From Reyranella sp. CPCC 100927 (GTDB lineage Bacteria > Pseudomonadota > Alphaproteobacteria > Reyranellales > Reyranellaceae): a stretch of 64,000 bases of DNA. The notes beneath the pieces were generated by a model. That model searched no databases. It worked only from the letters and a program-made list of their open reading frames with translations, and was not told where the DNA came from. Shown piece by piece: positions 57,076 to 64,000 of the stretch (positions are counted from its first letter, which is position 1; each line of letters starts with the position of its first letter). The translations under genes were made by a program, and so were the position numbers. The stretch covers positions 124,001-188,000 of the forward strand of contig NZ_VOHA01000008.1 of assembly GCF_007859315.1 (NCBI RefSeq), written 5' to 3'.

Positions 57076-57205
57076 TACCTTCCCCCGCTTGCGGGGGAAG
57101 GTGCCCGAAGGGCGGATGGGGGGAACCTGATACAGACTCCGTCTGATCGCGAGGCACCCCCATCCGGCGCTACGCGCCACCTTCCCCCGCAAGCGGGGGA
57201 AGGTA
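57076..57205. repeat. Compound intergenic palindrome between aroB and corC
   Basis: Two hairpins, CCTTCCCCCGC-TT-GCGGGGGAAGG near 57078-57101 and CCTTCCCCCGC-AA-GCGGGGGAAGG near 57180-57203, each have perfect 11-bp stems and are reverse complements of one another. Between them GGATGGGGG and CCCCCATCC also pair, so the whole 130 bp can fold as one long structure. It may terminate aroKB. The form is that of an interspersed repeat element. Confidence 0.93.
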
Positions 57206-57240
57206 AACCGATGCCAACATCCCAACCATGACGCCCCGTC

Positions 57241-58536
57241 ATGGATCCTGATTTCGACTTCGGTATCGGGCCGGAGATCGCGGGGCCGCTGATCCTGCTG
57301 TGCCTGGCGCTGTCGGCGTTCTTCTCGGCGAGCGAAACGGCGATCACCGGCGCCTCGCGGCCGCGCCTGCACCGCCTGGCGCACACCGGCAACCGCCGCG
57401 CCGTCATCGTGAACGCCCTGCTCGACCGCAAGGACCACGTCATCAGCGCCATGCTGCTGGGCAACAACGTGGTCAACATCCTGGCCGCCTCGCTCAGCAC
57501 GGCGATGCTGACCGATGCCTTCGGCGCCGCCGGCGTTTTCTACGCCACCATCGCGGTGACGGTGCTGGTGGTGATCTTCTCCGAGGTGCTGCCCAAGACC
57601 TGGGCCCTGCTGCATGCCGACCGCGTGGCGCTGGTGCTGGCGCGGCCCATCCGCTTCTCGACGGCGCTGCTGGGACCGCTGGCCACCGCCATCGCCGCGA
57701 TCGCGCGCTATCTGCTGCGGCTGCTGCGGGTCAAGGCGGCGGCGCATGCCGATGCCGCCGACGAACTGCTGCGCGGCGCCATCGATATGCACGGCGAAGG
57801 CGGACACGAGCCGGAGGCGCCGGCGGAAAAGCAGATGCTGCGCTCGGTGCTCGACCTGGCCGACCTCGCGGTGTCGGCGGTGATGACCCACCGCGCCAAC
57901 GTCAAGGCGTTCGACATCGACATGCCGACCGACACACTGGTCGACCTCGTCCTGAAAAGCCCGCACACGCGGCTGCCGCTCTATCGCGGCCAGGTCGAAA
58001 ACATTGTCGGCGTGATCCATGCCAAGGCGCTGTTCCGCGCCGTTCACCGTCACGACGGCGCTCTGGCGGCACTCAACCTCGACGCCTTCGTGAGCGAACC
58101 CTGGTTCATCCCCGAGACGACCTCGCTGCTGGACCAGTTGCAGGCCTTCAAGCTGCGGCGCGAGCACTTCGCGCTGGTGGTCGACGAGTACGGCGCCCTG
58201 GAGGGCGTCGTCACCCTGGAGGACATCATCGAGGAGATCGTCGGCGAGATCGACGACGAGCACGACGTGCGCGTGGTCGGTGTCGAGCCCGCCAGCGACG
58301 GCAGCTACGTCTGCTCGGGCAGCGTGCCGGTGCGCGACCTCAACCGCGAGTTCGGCTGGGACCTGCCCGAGGACCTGGCGACCACCATCGCCGGCCTGGT
58401 GCTGCACGAGGCGCGGCGCATCCCCGATGTCGGCCAGACATTTGCCTTCCATGGTTTCCGTTTCGAGGTCCTCAAGCGCGAGGGCAATCGCATCGCCCAG
58501 CTGCGGCTGGTGCCGCCGACCGCCGCGGCAGCGTAG
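57241..58536 (+). CDS. HlyC/CorC (CNNM) family membrane protein with CBS domains
   Basis: 431 aa. N-terminal DUF21/CNNM membrane domain (about 1-170) with ALSAFFSASETAITGASRPRLHRLA and VLPKTWALLHADRVAL; a CBS pair (about 205-330: VSAVMTHRANVKAFDIDMPTD ... THTRLPLYRG-type LKSPHTRLPLYRGQVENIVGVI ... HFALVVDEYGALEGVVTLEDIIEEIVGEIDDEHD); and a C-terminal CorC_HlyC domain (about 345-425). The family is linked to Mg2+/Co2+ export and tolerance. Location after aroK-aroB is standard in alphaproteobacteria. No good ribosome site precedes the ATG. Confidence 0.93.
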   Translation: MDPDFDFGIGPEIAGPLILLCLALSAFFSASETAITGASRPRLHRLAHTGNRRAVIVNALLDRKDHVISAMLLGNNVVNILAASLSTAMLTDAFGAAGVFYATIAVTVLVVIFSEVLPKTWALLHADRVALVLARPIRFSTALLGPLATAIAAIARYLLRLLRVKAAAHADAADELLRGAIDMHGEGGHEPEAPAEKQMLRSVLDLADLAVSAVMTHRANVKAFDIDMPTDTLVDLVLKSPHTRLPLYRGQVENIVGVIHAKALFRAVHRHDGALAALNLDAFVSEPWFIPETTSLLDQLQAFKLRREHFALVVDEYGALEGVVTLEDIIEEIVGEIDDEHDVRVVGVEPASDGSYVCSGSVPVRDLNREFGWDLPEDLATTIAGLVLHEARRIPDVGQTFAFHGFRFEVLKREGNRIAQLRLVPPTAAAA

Positions 58537-58869
58537 TCCCCGCCGCACGCGGGCAGAAAGGGCAGATACGGCCAGAAAGTCACATTGTCGTTTGGTTTCA
58601 ATGGCTTGTTGGCCACGATCCGACGCGGCCAAGCGGCGGCAGATAGCGGCCAGTTACGGCCAGAAAGTCCGTGAGAGCCCGTCATGGCCGCACCCGAAAC
58701 GCCCGTCAGCCTCGACGGCGGGGGCCACAGCCGCCGTCATCTATATAGAATTCTCGTTTTGGAAACAACAAAAATCGTGCGAGAATGACGCTCTGTCCAT
58801 GGGTTGCTTCGAGAGTGCGCGTGACTATAGTCCGCGCCACATGAACATCCGTTCACGACCGAGGATCGA
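58537..58869. other. Intergenic region (333 bp) with direct repeats and a promoter
   Basis: The 15-mer TACGGCCAGAAAGTC occurs at 58567-58581 and 58655-58669 (88 nt apart), and GGCAGATA occurs at 58561 and 58638, so an imperfect duplication is present. From about 58735 the base composition becomes AT-rich, ending in the promoter of the DUF2889 gene. I see no gene. Confidence 0.6.
58804..58831 (+). promoter_or_regulatory. Sigma-70-like promoter of the DUF2889 gene
   Basis: TTGCTT (58804-58809), 16-nt spacer, TATAGT (58826-58831), about 39 nt before the ATG. A second weaker pair (TTGGAA ... GAGAAT) lies about 45 nt further upstream. Confidence 0.55.
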
Positions 58870-59562
58870 ATGCCGCTTCCCGTGCCGGCCGCCCGCCGGC
58901 CTCTGCATACGCGCAAGGTGACGTGCCAGGGCTATTTCCGTGACGATGGCCTGTGGGATATCGAGGGCCATATCACGGACGAGAAACACTATCCGCAGGA
59001 CGAAGGCTGGCGTGGCGTGCTGCAGCCCGGCGAGTACATCCACAACATGTGGATCCGCCTCACGGTCGACGAGACGATGACGATCCGCGACGTCGAGGCG
59101 GCGACCGACAACGCGCCCTACCGGATCTGTCCCGACATCACCCCCAACTTCAAGCGGCTGATCGGCCTGCGCATCGCCGGCGGCTTCCGCCGCCAGGCGC
59201 GCGAGCGGCTGGGCGGCACGCAGGGCTGCACCCACCTGGTCGAGCTGCTGGGTCCGGTGGGCACCACGGCGTATCAGACCATCCATTCCAGCAAGGCGGT
59301 CGAGCTGATGCGCGCCCACAAGGCGCAGCAGGCCGCCGCCAAGGGCGAGCCTGTCCCGGGACGGCGCCGGCCGCGCGCGCCGGAAGCGCATCGGCCGCCC
59401 TACATGATCGACACCTGCCATGCCTGGGCGTCCGACGGCGAGGCCGTGAAGCAATGGGCGCCGCTGTTCTACAAGGGCCCCGACGGCGAGGCCGTGCGCG
59501 AGGACGCCGCCGCGAAGATCCGCAGCCGCATCGCGGCGTATGACGCCGCGGCGGGCGATTGA
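58870..59562 (+). CDS. DUF2889 family protein
   Basis: 230 aa. Begins with LHTRKVTCQGYFRDDGLWDIEGHITDEKHY, the usual opening of DUF2889, then GEYIHNMWIRLTVDETMTIRDVEAATDNAPYRICPDITPNF and GTQGCTHLVELLGPVGTTAYQT, with the conserved GCTHL. A basic Arg/Pro linker and a C-terminal part with DTCHAWASDGEAVKQWAP follow. No signal peptide or membrane segment. Function is unknown; homologues often sit near catabolic operons. It is the first plus-strand gene after corC and has its own promoter. Confidence 0.88.
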   Translation: MPLPVPAARRPLHTRKVTCQGYFRDDGLWDIEGHITDEKHYPQDEGWRGVLQPGEYIHNMWIRLTVDETMTIRDVEAATDNAPYRICPDITPNFKRLIGLRIAGGFRRQARERLGGTQGCTHLVELLGPVGTTAYQTIHSSKAVELMRAHKAQQAAAKGEPVPGRRRPRAPEAHRPPYMIDTCHAWASDGEAVKQWAPLFYKGPDGEAVREDAAAKIRSRIAAYDAAAGD

Positions 59563-59588
59563 AACATACGCCAGCCGGACTCGCGCTC

Positions 59589-59664
59589 CTGGGAGCGCGG
59601 GCCTCCGGCCCGCTCATGTCTTGGCGCAACACGCTTGATGCGGGCGGGACGCCCGCGCTCCCAG
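59589..59664. repeat. Intergenic palindromic element with perfect 14-bp ends
   Basis: CTGGGAGCGCGGGC (59589-59602) and GCCCGCGCTCCCAG (59651-59664) are perfect inverted copies, with a GC-rich internal part that can pair further. It fills the gap between the DUF2889 gene and the amidase gene. Its right edge plus GGG forms the AGGGG that lies 6-10 nt before the amidase ATG. Confidence 0.9.
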
Positions 59665-59673
59665 GGGTAAACG

Positions 59674-61110
59674 ATGACTGATATTGCCTGGAAATCGGCG
59701 AGCGAGCTGCGCGGCCTTTATCGGCGGTTGGCGTTGTCGCCTGTCGAGGTGGCCGAGACCGCGTTCGGGCGCATCGAGCGCTACAACGGCGCGCTGAATG
59801 CGTTCATGGTCATCGACCGCGACGGCGCCATGGCACAGGCGCGCGCGTCGGAAGCACGCTGGCGGCGCGGTGCGCCGCTGTCGCCGATCGATGGCGTGCC
59901 GGTCACCATCAAGGACACGGTCGACCTCAAAGGTTTTCCGACGCGGGCCGGCTCGCGCACGACGCCCGATACGCCGGCGGCGCAGGATTGCCCCGAGGCG
60001 GCGCGGCTGCGCGCGGCCGGCTGCGTGATCCTGGGCAAGACGACGACGCCGGAATACGGCTGGAAGGGCATGACCGACGGGCCGCTGTTCGGCACCACGC
60101 GCAACCCCTGGAACCTCGAACGCACACCCGGCGGCTCGTCCGGCGGCGCGGCGGCGTCCCTGGCCGCCGGCATCGGCACCCTGGCGCTGGGCACCGACGG
60201 CGGCGGCTCGGTGCGCATCCCGGCCACCCACTGCGGCCTGTTCGGCCTGAAACCCACGTTCGGTCGCGTGCCGCACGCGCCGCACAAGGGCGCCTTCGGC
60301 ACCCTGGTCGCCACCGGACCGATCACGCGATCGGTGGCCGACGCGGCGCTGATGCTGAACGAAATGGCCAAGCCCGATGCGCGCGACTGGTACGCCCTGC
60401 CCTACACCGGCGAGGACTTCGGCGCCGATCTGTGGGCGGGCGTTGCCGGGCTCAAGATCGCGGTGACGACCACGTTCGGCGGCGCCCAGACCGACCCCGA
60501 GGTTGCGGCGCTGGTGCAGACGGCGGCCCGTGCCTTCGAGGCACTGGGTGCCATCGTCGAAGAGGTTGGCGAGGTCACCGCGCCGTTGCGCCCGCGCTTC
60601 GAGACCTACTGGCTGGCCGGCTTCGGCGAGACCTTGTCGCGCATCCCCGAAGCGCGCTGGCCGGACCTCGACCCGGGCTTCCTCGAACTCGCGCGGCGCG
60701 GCCTTGGTGTGTCGCGCGCCGAGGCCTATGAGGGCGAGCTGGCGCGCATCGCCCTGGGCACCGAGATGGCGCTGTTCCATCAGCGCCACGACCTGTTGCT
60801 GATGCCGACCATCCCGGCACCGCCGGTGAACGCCGCGATGCCGTATCACGCCCAGGGCAACGACCGCTGGGCGCGCGCGACGCCGTTCACGGTGGCCTTC
60901 AACTATACCGGCCAGCCCTGCGCCACGATCCGCTGCGGCTTCACGTCCGACGGCCTGCCGGCCGGCCTGCAGATCGTCGGCCCCAAGTACAGCGAACGCC
61001 TGATCCTGCGCGCCGCCGCGGCGTACGAAGCGGCCTCGCTGGCATCATCGTGGCCCACGCCGGCGCTGGCGGCGTCGCTGGTGAGAATGGCGGCCAATCC
61101 GGCGGCCTAA
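59674..61110 (+). CDS. Amidase signature family enzyme
   Basis: 478 aa. The Ser-cisSer-Lys triad is visible with the canonical spacing: Lys80 (VTIKDTVD), Ser155 (GGSSGG), Ser179 (TDGGGSVRIPA). Other family segments: AGCVILGKTTTPEYGWKG and GLFGLKPTFGRVP. It hydrolyses an amide to acid plus ammonia. It is not GatA, because no gatB/gatC is adjacent and the C-terminal half differs. It starts immediately after a palindromic element that supplies the Shine-Dalgarno and ends 5 nt before the IclR gene, suggesting one operon. Confidence 0.92.
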   Translation: MTDIAWKSASELRGLYRRLALSPVEVAETAFGRIERYNGALNAFMVIDRDGAMAQARASEARWRRGAPLSPIDGVPVTIKDTVDLKGFPTRAGSRTTPDTPAAQDCPEAARLRAAGCVILGKTTTPEYGWKGMTDGPLFGTTRNPWNLERTPGGSSGGAAASLAAGIGTLALGTDGGGSVRIPATHCGLFGLKPTFGRVPHAPHKGAFGTLVATGPITRSVADAALMLNEMAKPDARDWYALPYTGEDFGADLWAGVAGLKIAVTTTFGGAQTDPEVAALVQTAARAFEALGAIVEEVGEVTAPLRPRFETYWLAGFGETLSRIPEARWPDLDPGFLELARRGLGVSRAEAYEGELARIALGTEMALFHQRHDLLLMPTIPAPPVNAAMPYHAQGNDRWARATPFTVAFNYTGQPCATIRCGFTSDGLPAGLQIVGPKYSERLILRAAAAYEAASLASSWPTPALAASLVRMAANPAA

Positions 61111-61115
61111 CGCCG

Positions 61116-61877
61116 ATGCCACCAGAACGCACGGTGAAATCGGCGCGCCGGGCGCTTGAGATCCTTGATCTCTATGAGAAGCTACGTCGGCCAGCGGGAG
61201 TCGGTGAGATCGCCGCGACGCTCGGCTACCCGCAGTCGAGCACGTCGTTTCTGATGAACGACCTGCGACGCACGGGATATCTGAACTACGACACCGAGAC
61301 GCGCCGCTTCGCGCCGACCATGCGCGTGGCTCTGCTCGGCGGATGGATCCACGCCGGCACCCTCGGCCGCAACGAGATCTTCGGAATGCTGGCGCGGCTT
61401 CGCGAGCTGACACGCATGACGACGATGCTCGCCACGCAGAACGGTGTCGAGCTGCAGTATATGTATGTCATCGAGGCGCGCCGATCGTTGACCAAACTGC
61501 CGCTGCGGCCAGGAGTGTCACGGCCGATCTGCCGCACTGCCGGCGGCCTGGTGCTGCTGGCCGAGCGAACCGATGCGGAGATCGGCCGCATCGTGCGACT
61601 GATCAACGCCACCGCCGCCGGCCCGCAGGAAGATGTCGAGCACGTCCTGCGCCATGTCGGCCGAACCCGTCGCGAAGGCTACGGCTGGATTACGGGCGGC
61701 GTGTTCCGCAACATAGGCTCGGTCGCCGTACGGCTGCCGTTCAACGACATTCTAAACAAGCCGCTGGTGCTCTCTGTAGCGGGGTCAGCGCGCCGTATCC
61801 GCGCAGAGCATCGGCGCCTCGCCGACCTGCTGCGCAAGCAGGTCGCCTTGCACTGCGAGGCCATGCCTGACGTGTAA
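61116..61877 (+). CDS. IclR-family transcriptional regulator
   Basis: 253 aa from the ATG at 61116, 5 nt after the amidase stop; a longer frame from 61050 would overlap amidase. N-terminal winged helix (KSARRALEILDLYEKLRRPAGVGEIAATLGYPQSSTSFLMNDLRRTGYLNYD). The C-terminal GAF-like effector domain (about 80-250) has LATQNGVELQYMYVI, LPLRPGVSRPICRTAGGLVLLAE and GGVFRNIGSVAVRLP. It probably controls the flanking amidase and acyl-CoA dehydrogenase genes. A perfect 16-bp palindrome 46 nt after its stop is a likely binding site. Confidence 0.9.
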   Translation: MPPERTVKSARRALEILDLYEKLRRPAGVGEIAATLGYPQSSTSFLMNDLRRTGYLNYDTETRRFAPTMRVALLGGWIHAGTLGRNEIFGMLARLRELTRMTTMLATQNGVELQYMYVIEARRSLTKLPLRPGVSRPICRTAGGLVLLAERTDAEIGRIVRLINATAAGPQEDVEHVLRHVGRTRREGYGWITGGVFRNIGSVAVRLPFNDILNKPLVLSVAGSARRIRAEHRRLADLLRKQVALHCEAMPDV

Positions 61878-61922
61878 CCGGAAGCCTCCCCGAATCTTCA
61901 ACCTGAGCCCGACACGCTCAGT

Positions 61923-61938
61923 ATTGCATATGCAATAT
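61923..61938. promoter_or_regulatory. Perfect 16-bp palindrome, candidate IclR operator
   Basis: TATTGCATATGCAATA is fully self-complementary, AT-rich in a GC-rich context, and lies 81 nt upstream of the acyl-CoA dehydrogenase ATG and directly after the IclR gene. Confidence 0.6.
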
Positions 61939-62018
61939 CGCGCGTGAGGGGTGTCGCTGCCGTTCAGTCCACCATCGACGGGTGCTAACACGATCCGCCG
62001 ACCGAGGGAGGAACGGAC

Positions 62019-63254
62019 ATGAACGCCATCGCCTACGAGTACCCGGAAGATGTGCGCGCCGTGCGCGATGGCATCGAAGGCTTCCTGCATGCGGAAGTCT
62101 TCACGCGACACGAGCGGCACGAGGCGCTGCTGGACGACGACCGCAAGCTCTACGCCGAGGATGGCCGCTTCAGCCCGGCGGTGCTCGACATCATCCGCGA
62201 GATCCGCATGGCCTCGGCCGCGGCCGGCTACTACGCCATGTGCGCACCCGAGCAGATCGGCGGTGCCGGGATGGGCCATGTCGCCTGGTTCGGCGTGTGG
62301 GAAAAGATCTTCCATGCCTGCGGCTACAAGCATTGGCTTGGCCACTACGCCGTGAGCCACTGGGCGATGGGACCAAGCCCCGTGCTCGCCAAGATGACGC
62401 CGGAAGCCAAGCGCCGGATCCTGCCCGACATGATGTCCGGCAAGACCAGCATGTGCTTCGGGCTGTCCGAGCCCGGCGCCGGCTCGGATGCAGCTCGCAT
62501 CAAGACCCGCGCGGTCGCCGACGGCGAGGGCTGGCGCCTGAGCGGCGGCAAGATCTGGACGACGAACAGCCCGCATGCCGAGTTCTGCATCGTCTTCGCC
62601 GTCACTGACGCGGAGCGCGCATCGCAGGGCAAGGGCGGCATCAGCGCCTTCCTGGTGCCGACCGACGCTCCCGGTTTCAAGGTCGAGCGCATCATCAAGA
62701 TGTGGGGTAGCGCCGGCGGTGACGAAGCGCTGCTGCACTTCGACGACGTGCGGATCGAGCCCTACCAGCTCGTCGGCGAGCTGCATCGCGGCTTCGCTAC
62801 GGCGATGCTGGGGGTCAACCTCGGGCGCATCTACAACTCGGCCCGCGCCGTCGGCGTCTCGCGCTGGGCGCTGGAGATGGGCTTCGAGTACACCAAGGTG
62901 CGCCAGGCTTTCGGCCATCCGATAGCCGAATACCAGGGGGTCACCTTCCCGCTGGCGGAAGCGGCGATGCAGATCCACGCCGCGCACCTAATGAGCCTCA
63001 ACGTCTCGCAGCTCCTCGATCGCGGCCTGCCTGCCCGCAAGGAGCTGTCGATGACCAAGGCCTTTGCCGTCCAGGCCGGCGCCAAGGCCCTGGACTCGGT
63101 GATGCAGGTACACGGCGCGATGGGCATGACCAACGAGCTGAACCTGACCGAGGCCTATGTGTCGATGCGCAAGGTGAACATCGCCGACGGCTCGAACGAG
63201 ATCCTGCGCCGCGCCATCGCCCGGGCGATGCTCGACGGCGACATGGCGTTGTGA
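62019..63254 (+). CDS. Acyl-CoA dehydrogenase family protein (ACAD10/11-like)
   Basis: 411 aa. FAD/substrate motifs: MCFGLSEPGAGSDAARIKTRAVADGEGWRLSGGKIWTTNSPHAEF and VNLGRIYNSARAVGVSRWALEMGFEYTKVRQAFGHPIAEYQGV. The C-terminal VSMRKVNIADGSNEILRRAIA has Asp390 in an ADGxxE context where medium-chain dehydrogenases carry the catalytic Glu of YEGT. This pattern is typical of the ACAD10/11 and FadE-related group. It oxidises an unknown acyl-CoA. GGAGGAA 9 nt before the ATG is a strong ribosome site. The next gene, 34 nt on, encodes a solute-binding protein. Confidence 0.93.
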   Translation: MNAIAYEYPEDVRAVRDGIEGFLHAEVFTRHERHEALLDDDRKLYAEDGRFSPAVLDIIREIRMASAAAGYYAMCAPEQIGGAGMGHVAWFGVWEKIFHACGYKHWLGHYAVSHWAMGPSPVLAKMTPEAKRRILPDMMSGKTSMCFGLSEPGAGSDAARIKTRAVADGEGWRLSGGKIWTTNSPHAEFCIVFAVTDAERASQGKGGISAFLVPTDAPGFKVERIIKMWGSAGGDEALLHFDDVRIEPYQLVGELHRGFATAMLGVNLGRIYNSARAVGVSRWALEMGFEYTKVRQAFGHPIAEYQGVTFPLAEAAMQIHAAHLMSLNVSQLLDRGLPARKELSMTKAFAVQAGAKALDSVMQVHGAMGMTNELNLTEAYVSMRKVNIADGSNEILRRAIARAMLDGDMAL

Positions 63255-63288
63255 CCGGTGCTGCAGGACAGGCGAGGAGATCACAGAC

Positions 63289-64000
63289 ATGCTGACGAGA
63301 CGACGCCTGGCAACGCTGGCATCCGCCCTGACGCTGCCCGCCGCTGCCGCGCGCGCAGAAGAGCGCTGGCCAACGAAGCTGTTGCGTGTCCTGGTTGGAT
63401 CGGCGCCGGGCAGCAGCGTCGATGCACCGGTGCGCGCCGTCTGCCAACGGCTCAGCGAGCGCTTCGGCGTGTCGATCGTCGTCGAGAACAAGGTGGGTGC
63501 TGCGGGTACGATCGCGGCGACCGAAGCGCTGCGCGCGCCGGCCGATGGCTACACGCTGCTGATCGGCACCAACGGCGAGCTGGTCAATGGCGAGTTTCTT
63601 TGGCGCAACTCGGGACGCAGCTTCCCCTATGACCCGGCCAAGGACTTCGTCCCCGTGGCCCTCGTCCAGCGCGGCGCGGGCATGCTGGTCGCGCGTCCGG
63701 GCCTGGGTATCACCTCCCTCGCCGAACTGATCGCGAAGGCCAAGGCAAACCCGGGAAAGCTCACCATCGGCTCCGGCGGTGTCGGCTCGACGGTGCATCT
63801 GGTGGCAGAGCTGTTCAACAGGGAGGCCGTAATCGACACGCTGATCGTGCACTTCCGCGGCAGCCCGCAGACTCTGATGGCCCTCCGGTCGGGTGATATC
63901 GACATGATGTTCGCCACGCCGTTCGAGATCATCGACTTCGTCAAGCAGAAGGACATGATCCCGCTGGCCGTGAGCCACACGCAGCGTATCCCGCTGTACC
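63289..64000 (+). CDS. Bug/TctC-family periplasmic solute-binding protein (partial)
   Basis: 237 codons before the window edge, no stop. A signal peptide with twin arginines (MLTRRRLATLASALTLPAAAARA) is followed by the Bug hallmarks WPTKLLRVLVGSAPGSSVDAPVRAVCQRLSERFGVSIVVENKVGAAGTIAATEALRAPADGYTLLIGTNG and DFVPVALVQRGAGMLVARPG. These capture small carboxylates or related ligands for tripartite tricarboxylate transporters or sensors. No transporter membrane genes are visible in the window. It lies 34 nt after the acyl-CoA dehydrogenase gene with AGGAGATC upstream. Confidence 0.94.
   Translation, partial: MLTRRRLATLASALTLPAAAARAEERWPTKLLRVLVGSAPGSSVDAPVRAVCQRLSERFGVSIVVENKVGAAGTIAATEALRAPADGYTLLIGTNGELVNGEFLWRNSGRSFPYDPAKDFVPVALVQRGAGMLVARPGLGITSLAELIAKAKANPGKLTIGSGGVGSTVHLVAELFNREAVIDTLIVHFRGSPQTLMALRSGDIDMMFATPFEIIDFVKQKDMIPLAVSHTQRIPLY

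Overview
The window comes from a high-GC alphaproteobacterium. The gene orders dnaJ-like/cobS/cobT opposite bolA, xerD opposite aroK-aroB-corC, and ptsP-rodZ-ispG ... hisS-prfA ... prmC-DUF4167-clpB are typical of that class. Aerobic-type CobST, DUF1178, DUF4167, DUF2889 and a Bug/TctC binding protein fit a Rhodospirillales- or Reyranella-like soil or water organism. The order-level guess is inference. I saw no rRNA, tRNA, CRISPR array or complete insertion sequence.

Left third (1-28.5 kb, all minus strand): a surface and secretion region. A type VI secretion (T6SS) operon reads tssK-tssL-tssM-tagF-pppA-ppkA, with the last four genes overlapping one another. It holds the membrane-complex/baseplate-adaptor genes plus a complete kinase/phosphatase/TagF regulatory module, but no tube, sheath or spike genes. 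Immediately downstream is a two-partner secretion locus: a TpsB transporter, a giant (about 4354 aa) repeat-built filamentous-haemagglutinin-like TpsA with a C-terminal cysteine pair, and a third exported protein coupled to tpsA by an ATGA overlap and cut by the window edge. A calcineurin-like phosphatase and a beta-barrel outer-membrane protein lie upstream of the T6SS operon.

Middle (28.7-47.7 kb): mostly housekeeping genes. clpB has a sigma-32-type promoter and a strong terminator. DUF4167 (with an 18-bp coding repeat), prmC, prfA, hisS, ispG, rodZ, ptsP and lysC follow, with ubiG, DUF1178 and a methyltransferase beyond. This block is interrupted twice: by a TSUP exporter plus an ATC-hydrolase-family gene between prfA and prmC, and by an oppositely oriented padR-SDR pair with a 38-bp palindromic operator candidate between hisS and ispG.

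Right (47.7-64 kb): cobT/cobS/dnaJ-like opposite bolA; accA; a malyl-CoA-lyase-type gene; a 45-aa membrane peptide coupled to xerD; aroK-aroB; a CorC-family protein; and DUF2889. The end is a small catabolic-looking cluster on the plus strand: amidase, IclR regulator, acyl-CoA dehydrogenase and a Bug-type solute-binding protein cut by the window end, with a perfect 16-bp palindrome before the dehydrogenase. Three unrelated long palindromic elements sit in intergenic gaps of this third (51.8, 57.1 and 59.6 kb).
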